A DNA stretch of 33,671 bases from an uncultured Lachnospiraceae bacterium (GCA_947626365.1 CANQRW010000037.1:1-33671), one strand, 5' to 3'. Positions 15,617 to 22,912 are shown, counted from the first letter of the stretch. The notes: a model not told the origin generated them from the letters alone. Numbers and translations are program-made.

Positions 15617-16783
15617 TTATATCTGTATATCCAATGTACTGCCCGAAGACGGTGCTTTTGTACCTGCTGCCAAGTCAGACTGTATCTGCTGATAAGATAC
15701 GGTCCCTTTTGCGTTTTCCCCATACTCTTTTTTCAGACGTGCCAATTCATCATTATAAATAGATGTAAACACCCGCGCCCTTGCAAATTCTTCCTCCGTG
15801 CTTATGGCTTTCCTGTCCGGGGAAACGGTCTCTCCATGCTGCATACATAATTTCCTATATGCCGCATCATCCCGCTTCCCGGTGGCAAATTCTTTCTGCG
15901 CCAGCTCCTTTATTGCCGCCTCAAATTCTTTCTCCGACATTGCAGGCTTATCACGCTTCGTCATGATGTTATCCCAATTCGGTTTTGTGAATTGAATGTC
16001 AGCCGGCTTGAACCGCAGTGCAAAATTCCCATAATCACATTGGGCTAACGGATTGGTGGAACTTTTCTTATTGCCAAACATCTGCTGTACCATGTTGGCA
16101 TATTGTAAATAATTGTCTCTTGTTATCTGCACTTCGCCGCCTGCACAGTAATTCTTGAAGCTGTCAACCGCTTTCGCAAAACTGTTCACAAACCTTTCTT
16201 TACTGCCCACGTCAAGATTGGAGAACATCCTGTAAATATCAATGTTCGCCTCCCTGTTCAGTTCCACGCTGTTCTTTCCAGAAGCGCTCTTATTCACAAG
16301 GCTTCCCTTCATTTCCGCCGCGCCTTTCCTGTAATCAGGCTTTCCATGCTCCTTATAGAATTTTTCCTGTTCAATCTTCACCTGCTTTGCAACAGACTCG
16401 ATCATATGGTTTACTTTACTGATTTTTTCTTCTGCCTGTTTTCCGTATGCGCCTGTTATCTGCCCTGCCGCTTCATCAGACAGGCCAATCTCCTTACAGG
16501 CATAAGAGAGCTGTGAAACTTTAAGCCCAAGCTGTGCATAAGCCCCAACATTCCATGAATCACCTAAGTTTCCATGCGGCTGTTCTTCCAACCCCCTGAT
16601 CACGCTTTGGAGCTTTTCGCTCTGCTCTTTTGTCACGCTTACACCGTAAAAGCTCGCCATTCCGTTTGCACCGTTTCCGACTGCCCTATGCGCTGCATCG
16701 CCATATTTCCCGCGCTCCCCGCTTTGTATCCTCTGCCGGACCGCTTCCGGCAAGTCCTTTGAAATCTCAACGACCACGCCCAA
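15617..16783 (-). CDS. 388-residue cargo protein with VSPDRK motif; start region frameshifted
   Basis: An unknown protein, helix-rich, with the motif KEFATG...TVSPDRKAI (about 310-340) shared with the gene at 14,330. As written it begins at a poor TTG (16783). Upstream the same frame continues (AGGYPYQPKAANDLKEEV), and a proper start with AAGGAGGATGATGAC lies at ATG 16890, reading MDVSNVG, but that ATG is one base out of frame. The N-terminus matches MDITGIA of the gene at 13,151, so the real gene probably runs 16,890-15,617 with a single-base deletion near 16,870. It is the first gene after the LytTR box at 16,986. Confidence 0.65.
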   Translation of the reverse strand: MGVVVEISKDLPEAVRQRIQSGERGKYGDAAHRAVGNGANGMASFYGVSVTKEQSEKLQSVIRGLEEQPHGNLGDSWNVGAYAQLGLKVSQLSYACKEIGLSDEAAGQITGAYGKQAEEKISKVNHMIESVAKQVKIEQEKFYKEHGKPDYRKGAAEMKGSLVNKSASGKNSVELNREANIDIYRMFSNLDVGSKERFVNSFAKAVDSFKNYCAGGEVQITRDNYLQYANMVQQMFGNKKSSTNPLAQCDYGNFALRFKPADIQFTKPNWDNIMTKRDKPAMSEKEFEAAIKELAQKEFATGKRDDAAYRKLCMQHGETVSPDRKAISTEEEFARARVFTSIYNDELARLKKEYGENAKGTVSYQQIQSDLAAGTKAPSSGSTLDIQI

Positions 16784-16985
16784 GTTCCTCTTTTCGGAAT
16801 CGGGTGTGTTCCTGACTTCCTCCTTCAGGTCATTTGCTGCTTTCGGCTGGTACGGATAACCGCCTGCCGCCCTACATTTGAAACATCCATGTCATCATCC
16901 TCCTTGACTAAATTTTTTTGCGCCAACCCTGACCTATATGCTTCATAGAAATTTTCGGCAGATGTAGCCCATTTTCCTACCCGGA

Positions 16986-17025
16986 CTGCACCAAGTGACT
17001 ATAAATTGCACGAAATGACCATAAA
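16986..17025 (-). promoter_or_regulatory. Tandem 20-bp LytTR-type box, site B
   Basis: On the minus strand two direct 20-bp units lie head to tail: TTTATGGTCATTTCGTGCAA (17,025-17,006) and TTTATAGTCACTTGGTGCAG (17,005-16,986). The pattern TTTATRGTCRTTTSGTGCAA is the same as at site A. A 20-bp period with two half-sites fits LytTR regulators, which bind direct repeats about two helical turns apart. It begins directly after the kinase stop codon and about 95 bases before the ATG at 16890. Confidence 0.75.
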
Positions 17026-17027
17026 GT

Positions 17028-18311
17028 TCATATCATCACCACCGCCTGGAACTTTTCCCCATCGCAGAAGACGGCAAAATCGCCGCCATATTTATCCACC
17101 ACAGCCTTTACGTTCATAAGCCCGATGCCGTGCATCCCTTCACTGGAATCCAACACAATGCCGTCCGTGGCCTGCACTTTCTCCGCCACGGGGTTCTTTA
17201 CGGAAAAAATCATCTTCCCGCCCTCCTGCACCAGCTTGATGTTTATGACGGCTTTCCGCCCCGCCTTTACAACCTTGACACACTCATGGATAGCATTATC
17301 CAGCAGGTTGGAAAGCAGGATTACTATTTCCTCCCCGTCCAGCCGCATCCCGCTCATATCGCCCACCTTGAATATCATGGACACGCCCTGTTCCCTTGCG
17401 GCATGGAACTTCTGGTTCAGGACTGCGTTCACGACAGGGTGGTTCGTGTTGACCGCCGACATCTCCACCGATATGCTCTCCGTCAGCCGTTCCGCAAGCC
17501 CGGCGGCTGCCTGCACATCGCCTTCCTTTAACAGCACCTGCATTGTCCTTATCTGGTTCTTATAGTCATGCATCTTCCGCCCCTGCCGCTCGTAGACCGC
17601 CTGCATATCCCGGTAATGCGCGAGCTGGCTTTCCTTCTTCTGGTCTGTCAGCGCGCTTTCCCGCAGCAGCTCCCCTTTCATAAGGATGTCACGCATCAGC
17701 ACCATCACAAGGAAGTTTATCATGATCAGCCCCGCCGCAATGAAAAGGTAGACCGCCTGCACCTTTTTCTCACCGCTGTAACAGAAATACATAAGCAGCA
17801 TGGACGCCAAGGTGAACAGCGGCACCATGCCGAATTTCCGCCATTCCTTGTGGGAAAGTTCACCATAGCTATTTTTCCCTTTCCATATCCTGCGGAGCAT
17901 AAAAAGCAAGAGAACCCAGACCAGTTTTGTGGTCAGCGCCAAAAAGGTATATTTAAACGCATATGCCTCATCCTTGGCTGTCAGTATGTTCTCAGCCAGC
18001 ACTGAAAAAAGGTCTGCCAAAAACAGCAGCGAATAATTCAACCCGGAAAAGAAAATACACTGCTTCCAGTCCGCCCCATAGAAAACCGCACAGAACACCA
18101 TGTACACCAAAACAATCAACAGTACCTTAATCCCCATTACATCAAAGCGTCCTGCAAGAACCGCAACAGGCACACAGAAAAAATACAGAATAATCTGCCT
18201 GCATTTATCCAGCCAGCCTTTCCTTTTCCTTTCCATGAAGATGTCAAAAAAGTATATGCTCCCCCATGTCTCTATCGCCATGATGCAAAAAGAAAGTATC
18301 CATCTTCCCAT
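17028..18311 (-). CDS. AgrC-like GHKL sensor histidine kinase
   Basis: A 427-residue membrane histidine kinase of the AgrC/GHKL type. The first ~205 residues hold about six hydrophobic segments. A coiled linker then leads to the H box RKMHDYKNQIRT (His near 248), the N box LLSNLLDNAIHEC (about 333-345) and the G box GMHGIGLMNV (about 392-401). AgrC-type kinases sense peptide signals and phosphorylate a LytTR regulator, here the overlapping gene upstream. The start is ATG 18311 (GGAG upstream) or GTG 18317. No AgrB or AgrD is seen nearby, so the ligand is unknown. Confidence 0.9.
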   Translation of the reverse strand: MGRWILSFCIMAIETWGSIYFFDIFMERKRKGWLDKCRQIILYFFCVPVAVLAGRFDVMGIKVLLIVLVYMVFCAVFYGADWKQCIFFSGLNYSLLFLADLFSVLAENILTAKDEAYAFKYTFLALTTKLVWVLLLFMLRRIWKGKNSYGELSHKEWRKFGMVPLFTLASMLLMYFCYSGEKKVQAVYLFIAAGLIMINFLVMVLMRDILMKGELLRESALTDQKKESQLAHYRDMQAVYERQGRKMHDYKNQIRTMQVLLKEGDVQAAAGLAERLTESISVEMSAVNTNHPVVNAVLNQKFHAAREQGVSMIFKVGDMSGMRLDGEEIVILLSNLLDNAIHECVKVVKAGRKAVINIKLVQEGGKMIFSVKNPVAEKVQATDGIVLDSSEGMHGIGLMNVKAVVDKYGGDFAVFCDGEKFQAVVMI

Positions 18312-18313
18312 AA

Positions 18314-19009
18314 TCACTCCGCCCCCTTAAACAATGTGTACTGCCGCTTCACTTCCGGGTACCTTGACTTCGGCACGGATATCTCCTTCCCCGTGGTCAG
18401 GATCATGACATAGCTGCTGATCCTCTCGATGTACTTCATGTTGATGAGGAAACTCTGGTGTATCCGTACAAAGCCCATCCCCCTCAAGTCCTCCTCCAGC
18501 TCATCCATCTTTTTGTAGATGCTGAATGTCTGCTCCTTCGTGTAGAACACATTCTTATGTTTGCTCGTCTCGATATAGATGATGTCGTCCACCTTAAGCC
18601 GGACGTTCCCCTCCACGAAGCCGAACTCCACCACCCGCTCCTCCTGCCGGATTTCCCGCAGGATGTCGTCCATGCACTCCTGCAGGGTCTGTTCCAGGTC
18701 ATCCTTCAAAAGGAACCGGCTCGCCTTTACCTTATACCCGTCCAGCGCATAGTTCACATAGGCAGTGACCAGCACGATATGCACCTTCGGGCATTCCGCC
18801 TTTATCTGCCTTGCCACCTCCAGACCATCCATGCCCTCCATGTTGATGTCGAGAAACACGATGCCGCATTCCCGTATGTAATCCATATCCCCGCACAGGC
18901 TTTTCCCGGAGCCGTATTCCCTTATTTCAAAATCCCGCCCATAGGCTTCCAGCAGCGCCTTAATCGCGCCGCGGTCATCCGCCCTGTCATCGCAGACTGC
19001 TATCTTCAT
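18314..19009 (-). CDS. AgrA-like LytTR response regulator
   Basis: A 231-residue response regulator. The receiver domain (1-120) has the acidic pair D7/D8, the phosphoacceptor D54 in VFLDINMEG and the Lys of the RFLLK segment. The C-terminal LytTR DNA-binding domain (about 130-228) begins VVEFGFVEGNVRLKVDDIIYIET and includes the FVRIHQSFLINMKYI strand typical of AgrA/LytR. It should bind direct repeats such as the 20-bp boxes at 19,067-19,106 and 16,986-17,025. The ATG at 19009 has GGGAGGTCGGTGCG before it. The stop overlaps the kinase start. Confidence 0.93.
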   Translation of the reverse strand: MKIAVCDDRADDRGAIKALLEAYGRDFEIREYGSGKSLCGDMDYIRECGIVFLDINMEGMDGLEVARQIKAECPKVHIVLVTAYVNYALDGYKVKASRFLLKDDLEQTLQECMDDILREIRQEERVVEFGFVEGNVRLKVDDIIYIETSKHKNVFYTKEQTFSIYKKMDELEEDLRGMGFVRIHQSFLINMKYIERISSYVMILTTGKEISVPKSRYPEVKRQYTLFKGAE

Positions 19010-19030
19010 CGCACCGACCTCCCATCATAC

Positions 19031-19060
19031 ATAATATCGGATTATGGGGTATCCCATCAA
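19031..19060 (-). promoter_or_regulatory. Promoter of the two-component operon
   Basis: On the minus strand TTGATG (19,060-19,055), an 18-base spacer and TATTAT (19,036-19,031) give a good sigma-A promoter. The LytTR box ends six bases upstream of the -35, the usual position of an activator site. The transcript would start near 19,024, some 15 bases before the ATG. Confidence 0.7.
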
Positions 19061-19066
19061 ATCCCA

Positions 19067-19106
19067 TTGCACGAAACTCCCATAAATTGCACCAAACGAC
19101 TATAAA
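19067..19106 (-). promoter_or_regulatory. Tandem 20-bp LytTR-type box, site A
   Basis: On the minus strand TTTATAGTCGTTTGGTGCAA (19,106-19,087) is followed directly by TTTATGGGAGTTTCGTGCAA (19,086-19,067). It has the same unit, period and orientation as site B. Its place just upstream of the -35 of the two-component operon indicates self-activation by the LytTR regulator. Confidence 0.75.
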
Positions 19107-19627
19107 GCCGTGTCTGCATATTACCTCTAAGTTCCCCCGCTTTCCAAGCAATTTCCCTTATCAGGCCGCCCGGCCTGCCTATGGGAATGACAGACCGCCG
19201 CATATGGCGGATGGAATCCATAGTGCGGCGGTTTGTCTTTTGTGTATTTTCAGTTTATGAACTATTGCTGCTACAATTAAGAAAGCAACACTGACAGCAA
19301 GTCACACTCCGACATAATGAATGCATAGTAAGTAAACGCCTCCAAAGCTAAAGTTATAAACAGAAGAACAAGTTTTACAAGCAAAGAAGTTTCATGCTTT
19401 GGGAAAAACAGGATAATATTAAACACAAAGGTATTAGCCAACATATGTGTTGGCGTAGTCTGAAAATGCCATAAATACAGCGTCCTGATATAGTAAAAAT
19501 GCAATAACCAACACAGTTATTGACTAACACGTTTTTATTTATATCCCGCCTTCCCAGATTTTTAGTCTTGTTTACCATGGCAAAGCAGGCATCAAAACCA
19601 TTGATTGTTTGCCATTTTTCTACATCA
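19107..19627. other. 520-bp gap with a degraded membrane-protein frame
   Basis: The part from 19,260 on is AT-rich like the ABC operon next to it. On the minus strand, fragments in two frames read hydrophobic stretches: TVLVIAFLLYQDAVFMAF (around 19,520-19,465), and in another frame NIILFF followed by KLVLLFITLALEAFTYYAF, ending SECDLLSVLLS near 19,280. They look like pieces of one small membrane protein broken by a stop and frameshift, the former third partner of the ABC operon. No intact gene is seen. Confidence 0.4.
19189..19241 (+). terminator. Strong terminator-like hairpin, plus strand
   Basis: GACAGACCGCCGCA and TGCGGCGGTTTGTC form a 14-bp stem (one G-T pair) with a 21-base loop, followed by TTTTGTGTATTTT. 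No plus-strand gene is visible upstream, so it either protects the two-component promoter from opposing transcription or ends an unseen RNA. Confidence 0.6.
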
Positions 19628-20269
19628 CTATGAATGCAACTTTGTATAGAAATAAACTGATAGTTTATAAGAAATTGCCCCTATAACTGCCAAAACAACA
19701 ACACTGATAATACTTGCATAATTTGCAAGCCATAAAGCTAAACTTTCCAAATCAACATTAAATTTCTTTAGGATATATGCAATGGCCAAAACCAGCATAA
19801 CGGAAAGCATCATTGTAAATGAACCGCCATTAGCTCCCAGGGCATAACCTGTTGGAATCGTCAGCAATCCATAAAATAGTGCAATGACAAATCCAGCCAG
19901 AGAAAACTTCACGCACAGAGCAAGTGTAAGTTCTTCAAAAAATAATCCTGCTGCAACACACAGAGCGAATGAAATGATAGACATTACAACAGCAAGGATT
20001 GTAAAAAACAAGTATCTGCTTGCAATAATTGTTTTTCGTGTGGCAGGTAGCGCAATCGCAAATTTATCCCATTTACATTGCGTGTCATATACCATAATCG
20101 TTTTAGGAATACCTACTAAAATCAACGGCAGGAAAAGTGATACATACATTGCTCCTACTGATCGAAAATAAGTTAACACAGCCAGTGCAGCAAAAGCGAT
20201 AAGAGCATAGTTCACAGGACGTATACGTTCTCTCATTACATAAAAATCTTTTTGAATTAATCCCTTCAT
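19628..20269 (-). CDS. ABC-2 type permease
   Basis: A 213-residue integral membrane protein with six hydrophobic helices, matching the ABC-2 permease type (ABC2_membrane_5-like) that pairs with a YtrA-regulated ATPase. The N-terminus is MKGLIQKDFYVMRERI, typical of the family, and YDTQCKWDKFAIALPATRKTI (residues about 76-96) is the usual cytoplasmic loop before the next helices. The start overlaps the ATPase stop by four bases. It is probably the membrane half of a small-molecule or peptide exporter. Confidence 0.88.
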   Translation of the reverse strand: MKGLIQKDFYVMRERIRPVNYALIAFAALAVLTYFRSVGAMYVSLFLPLILVGIPKTIMVYDTQCKWDKFAIALPATRKTIIASRYLFFTILAVVMSIISFALCVAAGLFFEELTLALCVKFSLAGFVIALFYGLLTIPTGYALGANGGSFTMMLSVMLVLAIAYILKKFNVDLESLALWLANYASIISVVVLAVIGAISYKLSVYFYTKLHS

Positions 20270-21129
20270 TTTGTTTCCCCCTTTATATAGAACAGCATAA
20301 TATCATCAATGTTTGCGGGTTCTACAATTGCCTTGGGATATTTCTTTTCTGCTTTTCGCCGGTTTCGTACAAGAGCTTTATATTGAAAATCCTGTTTGCG
20401 AAAAGCAATAATCTCTGATTTATCCATACTATCAAATACGGCGGCACCGCAAATCACAATCCCATAGTTATCAATCAGTTCATCTTTAGGGTGGCTGAAG
20501 ATCAACTTGCCCTTGTGTATAAAAGTGACATAATCGGCTACTTTCTCTAAATCACTTGTTATGTGGGTAGAAAACAATACAGAGTGATTTTCGTCTTGAA
20601 CAAAGTCGATAAGGATGTCAAGAATATCATCTCTGATTATAGGGTCAAGTCCACTGGTTGCTTCGTCCAGGATTAACAATTCCGCATTATGAGAAAGAGC
20701 AACCGCAAAAGCCAATTTGACTTTCATCCCTCTTGAAAAATCTTTAATTTTCTTTTTAAGGGGCAGCTCAAATTGTGTAAGATAATTTTGATACTCACGG
20801 TTTTGCCAGTTTGAATAAATACCGGCCATACATTTCCCAAGTTCAATAGGTGTCAATACATCGGGAAAATGATTTTCGTCAAATATTATCCCAATCTTAT
20901 TCTTGATGAAAACTTCATCCAAAATATTGTCTTTTCCAAAAATAGTGATTTGGCCATCTGTAATCGTGATTTCATTAAGTATACAGTTGATTGTTGTGGA
21001 CTTTCCGGCTCCATTTTCTCCGATCAGCCCCATAATTGCACCACGGGGAATTGTGAAACTTAGTTTATTAAGAAGAAAATCCCCATAATCTTTCGTAAGA
21101 TTTTTAACTTCCAAAGCATTACCTGCCAT
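20266..21129 (-). CDS. ABC transporter ATP-binding protein
   Basis: A 287-residue ABC ATPase. Walker A is GENGAGKST (about 37-45), signature FSRGMKVKL (about 134-142; SRGMK in place of SGGQ, as often seen in this subfamily), Walker B LLILDEAT (about 153-160) and switch His in STHITSD. It partners the permease encoded directly downstream. The start ATG at 21129 follows AGGAGGACAATTAA and touches the GntR stop. Composition is more AT-rich than the phage genes, indicating a different origin. Confidence 0.93.
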   Translation of the reverse strand: MAGNALEVKNLTKDYGDFLLNKLSFTIPRGAIMGLIGENGAGKSTTINCILNEITITDGQITIFGKDNILDEVFIKNKIGIIFDENHFPDVLTPIELGKCMAGIYSNWQNREYQNYLTQFELPLKKKIKDFSRGMKVKLAFAVALSHNAELLILDEATSGLDPIIRDDILDILIDFVQDENHSVLFSTHITSDLEKVADYVTFIHKGKLIFSHPKDELIDNYGIVICGAAVFDSMDKSEIIAFRKQDFQYKALVRNRRKAEKKYPKAIVEPANIDDIMLFYIKGETK

Positions 21130-21507
21130 TTAATTGTCCTCCTGATATAAAATCGAAAGCAGCCCTATTAGTTTTTCGAGAGTTATTCCGCTTGACCGGG
21201 CAATCTCTATCGCTTCCGTAAACTTTTCTTCTATCTTTTTTTGCTGCTCCTCCATATAGAAGTCTTGGTTTTGGGCTGATACATAACACCCTTTTCCTGC
21301 CGTTGTTTCTATAAAGCCCTCGCTTTGCAAGGTTTCATAGGCTTTTTGCACAGTCAGTACACTAATCTGTAAAGACTTCGCCAATGCGCGCATTGACGGA
21401 ATAGGTTCACCCGCACTTAATTCACCGCTCATTATTGCAGCTTTAATTTGTGAAGCAATCTGCTCATAAAGTGGCCGGCTCGCCCTATTGCTTACTACTA
21501 TTTCCAT
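21130..21507 (-). CDS. GntR-family regulator (YtrA type)
   Basis: A 125-residue GntR-family regulator of the short YtrA subfamily, which carries an N-terminal winged helix (PLYEQIASQIKAAIMSGEL, PSMRALAKSLQISVLTVQKAYE, FIETTAGKGCYVS) and only a short dimerisation tail. YtrA regulators repress the ABC operon they lead. The start is ATG 21507, with GGGGTG eight bases upstream; the ORF extends to 21522 by a weaker start. The operator-like inverted repeat at 21,528-21,550 supports self-regulation. Confidence 0.92.
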   Translation of the reverse strand: MEIVVSNRASRPLYEQIASQIKAAIMSGELSAGEPIPSMRALAKSLQISVLTVQKAYETLQSEGFIETTAGKGCYVSAQNQDFYMEEQQKKIEEKFTEAIEIARSSGITLEKLIGLLSILYQEDN

Positions 21508-21527
21508 TAATTTACACCCCATCCGTT

Positions 21528-21550
21528 CTGTACTGTTCTAACAAGTACAG
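21528..21550 (-). promoter_or_regulatory. Operator for the GntR/YtrA regulator
   Basis: CTGTACT (21,528-21,534) and AGTACAG (21,544-21,550) form a perfect seven-bp inverted repeat with a nine-base centre. It overlaps the -10 hexamer and the expected transcription start of the operon, where a bound repressor would block initiation. Confidence 0.7.
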
Positions 21551-21577
21551 TATACAACAGAACACACCAGCCGTCAA
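21549..21577 (-). promoter_or_regulatory. Promoter of the gntR-ABC operon
   Basis: On the minus strand TTGACG (21,577-21,572), a 17-base spacer and TATACT (21,554-21,549, preceded by TG) give a near-consensus promoter. The -10 overlaps the operator. Confidence 0.8.
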
Positions 21578-21812
21578 CAGCTTTCAATAAAAAGTTACAG
21601 ACAAATTCTGTAAGGCGGTACAGACAACACAAAGCACACCCCCCTAAAAAAAACAAACTACCAGCACCCCCGCATAAGAACGCCCGTTGACTATACCATA
21701 GAAACTCTCCCGCATTTTATTAGATTGCATGAAACAACTATTTTCTGGAAATGAAAAGCATAGAACTACCATACCGCAGACAAGCGCACTCATAGAATTA
21801 TTTTTGCATACA
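21578..21812. other. Gap between divergent units
   Basis: No gene is supported here. A minus-strand frame of 68 codons lacks a ribosome binding site and protein character. One sequence at 21,725-21,744 (TTGCATGAAACAACTATTTT) resembles a single LytTR half-box of sites A and B, but it is not tandem. Confidence 0.4.
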
Positions 21813-21821
21813 TGGTATAAT
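21813..21821 (+). promoter_or_regulatory. Extended -10 promoter of the 333-residue gene
   Basis: TGGTATAAT is a perfect extended -10 (TGN-TATAAT). The -35 region is poor. It lies 33 bases before the ATG, with AAGGAGGAAC in between. Confidence 0.65.
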
Positions 21822-21853
21822 TGCTTCATTGAACACTTAAGGAGGAACATTTA

Positions 21854-22855
21854 ATGGACGTATACCATGATAACAATATATGGGGGAAAGGCACGCCTGA
21901 AACCAAGCTGACGCCCCTCCCTGTCAACCGCTCTTTTCTTTGGGACAAACAGGAAATTCTAATCCCGGCAGTCTATGTAGGGAAAGCGGGCGCTGCCCTT
22001 GACGTATGTGCAAAAGTCCCGACAGGAGACATGGCAGCGTTCTTGACAAAATGGGATTATGAGCGGCGGATATCCCTAAAAACTCAAGAAGAATTTGATC
22101 AGTTAGATGCAGAGAACCCCGGATGCAGGGAATTTGCCGTAAAAATATTCCTCGATGATACACCTCTGTTACTCCGCATGAGCAGCAGCCTGAGATGGTA
22201 TCCAGAAAATATAATTCAGATGGGGAATGTACCTGCCAGCGAGGGCGGATTTGAAAATAACAAAACTGCGGGGGAATGGATGGATACTTATAAATGCAAC
22301 AGAGAATGTTGCTGGTATTTTGAACGGCTTTGCTATGACTGGAACGGAGAACCGATTCTGTTCCCTCAAAAAATATCACTGGCTTTCCAGGCAAACTTAA
22401 TTTCCATCACTACGGGACATTTTTCCACCGGCGTTTCCTGTAATGGTGAAACGGTAAAGGTGGCCCATCCCATAACCGGGCAGGAATACATCCTGACACT
22501 GCACGAGTGTGAACAGACCAGGCACAGCTTCGCAGAAATTGGGGCAAAAGGCGTGGTTTACCCAGAATACTGCCAAATACTCTCCTACAGCATTGCGCCG
22601 GAATTAGACCGAAGCCTCTTTACCATCCGGGACTGCGCAGAAGGCGACAAGCCAAGAATGGGTGATGCCCAGGGGCAGCCGGGCGGGTCAGACGGCCCCA
22701 CAGCAGTTTTTATGGCCGGAAAAAATGTCGCCCCTGACAAACGGATGGCAGTTTCCTCCCTGCATTTTGAGCCTGTGCCAGAAGTACAGTGGCGGGTGAT
22801 ATTCAAGATAAAACCCAAAAATGATGCGGAAACCAGTTTTCCTATCAAGGCATGA
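21854..22855 (+). CDS. 333-residue cargo protein of unknown function with GGSDGPT motif
   Basis: A soluble protein without signal peptide, starting MDVYHDNNIWGKGTPETKL behind AAGGAGGAACATTTA. It is rich in Trp, Tyr and Cys (about ten Cys), with beta-strand character and no known catalytic motif. Near residue 280 it has GGSDGPTAVFMAGKNVAPDK, the same short motif as the N-terminus of the protein at 13,187-13,837 (GGADGPTSIFIVGK). The surrounding sequence is unlike a decarboxylase, so annotations based on this motif alone would mislead. It is the last gene before the element end and is followed by a strong terminator. Confidence 0.8.
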   Translation: MDVYHDNNIWGKGTPETKLTPLPVNRSFLWDKQEILIPAVYVGKAGAALDVCAKVPTGDMAAFLTKWDYERRISLKTQEEFDQLDAENPGCREFAVKIFLDDTPLLLRMSSSLRWYPENIIQMGNVPASEGGFENNKTAGEWMDTYKCNRECCWYFERLCYDWNGEPILFPQKISLAFQANLISITTGHFSTGVSCNGETVKVAHPITGQEYILTLHECEQTRHSFAEIGAKGVVYPEYCQILSYSIAPELDRSLFTIRDCAEGDKPRMGDAQGQPGGSDGPTAVFMAGKNVAPDKRMAVSSLHFEPVPEVQWRVIFKIKPKNDAETSFPIKA

Positions 22856-22881
22856 TTCCATACTCTCATGCATCATTCATA

Positions 22882-22912
22882 CCTTTTAACGATTCCTGCT
22901 ATCGTTAAAAGG
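22882..22912. repeat. Perfect 12-bp inverted repeat near the element end
   Basis: CCTTTTAACGAT (22,882-22,893) and ATCGTTAAAAGG (22,901-22,912) are perfect inverted repeats with a seven-base centre. There is no T run on the plus strand, so it is not an ordinary terminator. It lies 27 bases after the stop of the 333-residue gene and about 140 bases inside the comM junction. A recombinase or accessory-protein site is possible. Confidence 0.55.

Noticed and set aside
17028-19009. Complete quorum-sensing locus with peptide precursor
   Set aside because: No AgrB-like protease or short precursor peptide was found in any frame near the kinase and regulator.
21725-21744. Third LytTR box upstream of the 333-residue gene
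   Set aside because: One 20-bp unit resembles the boxes (AAACxACTAT core), but there is no tandem partner and the orientation relative to the gene is opposite.
21644-21850. 68-codon minus-strand frame
   Set aside because: No ribosome binding site, and it overlaps the promoter of the plus-strand gene.
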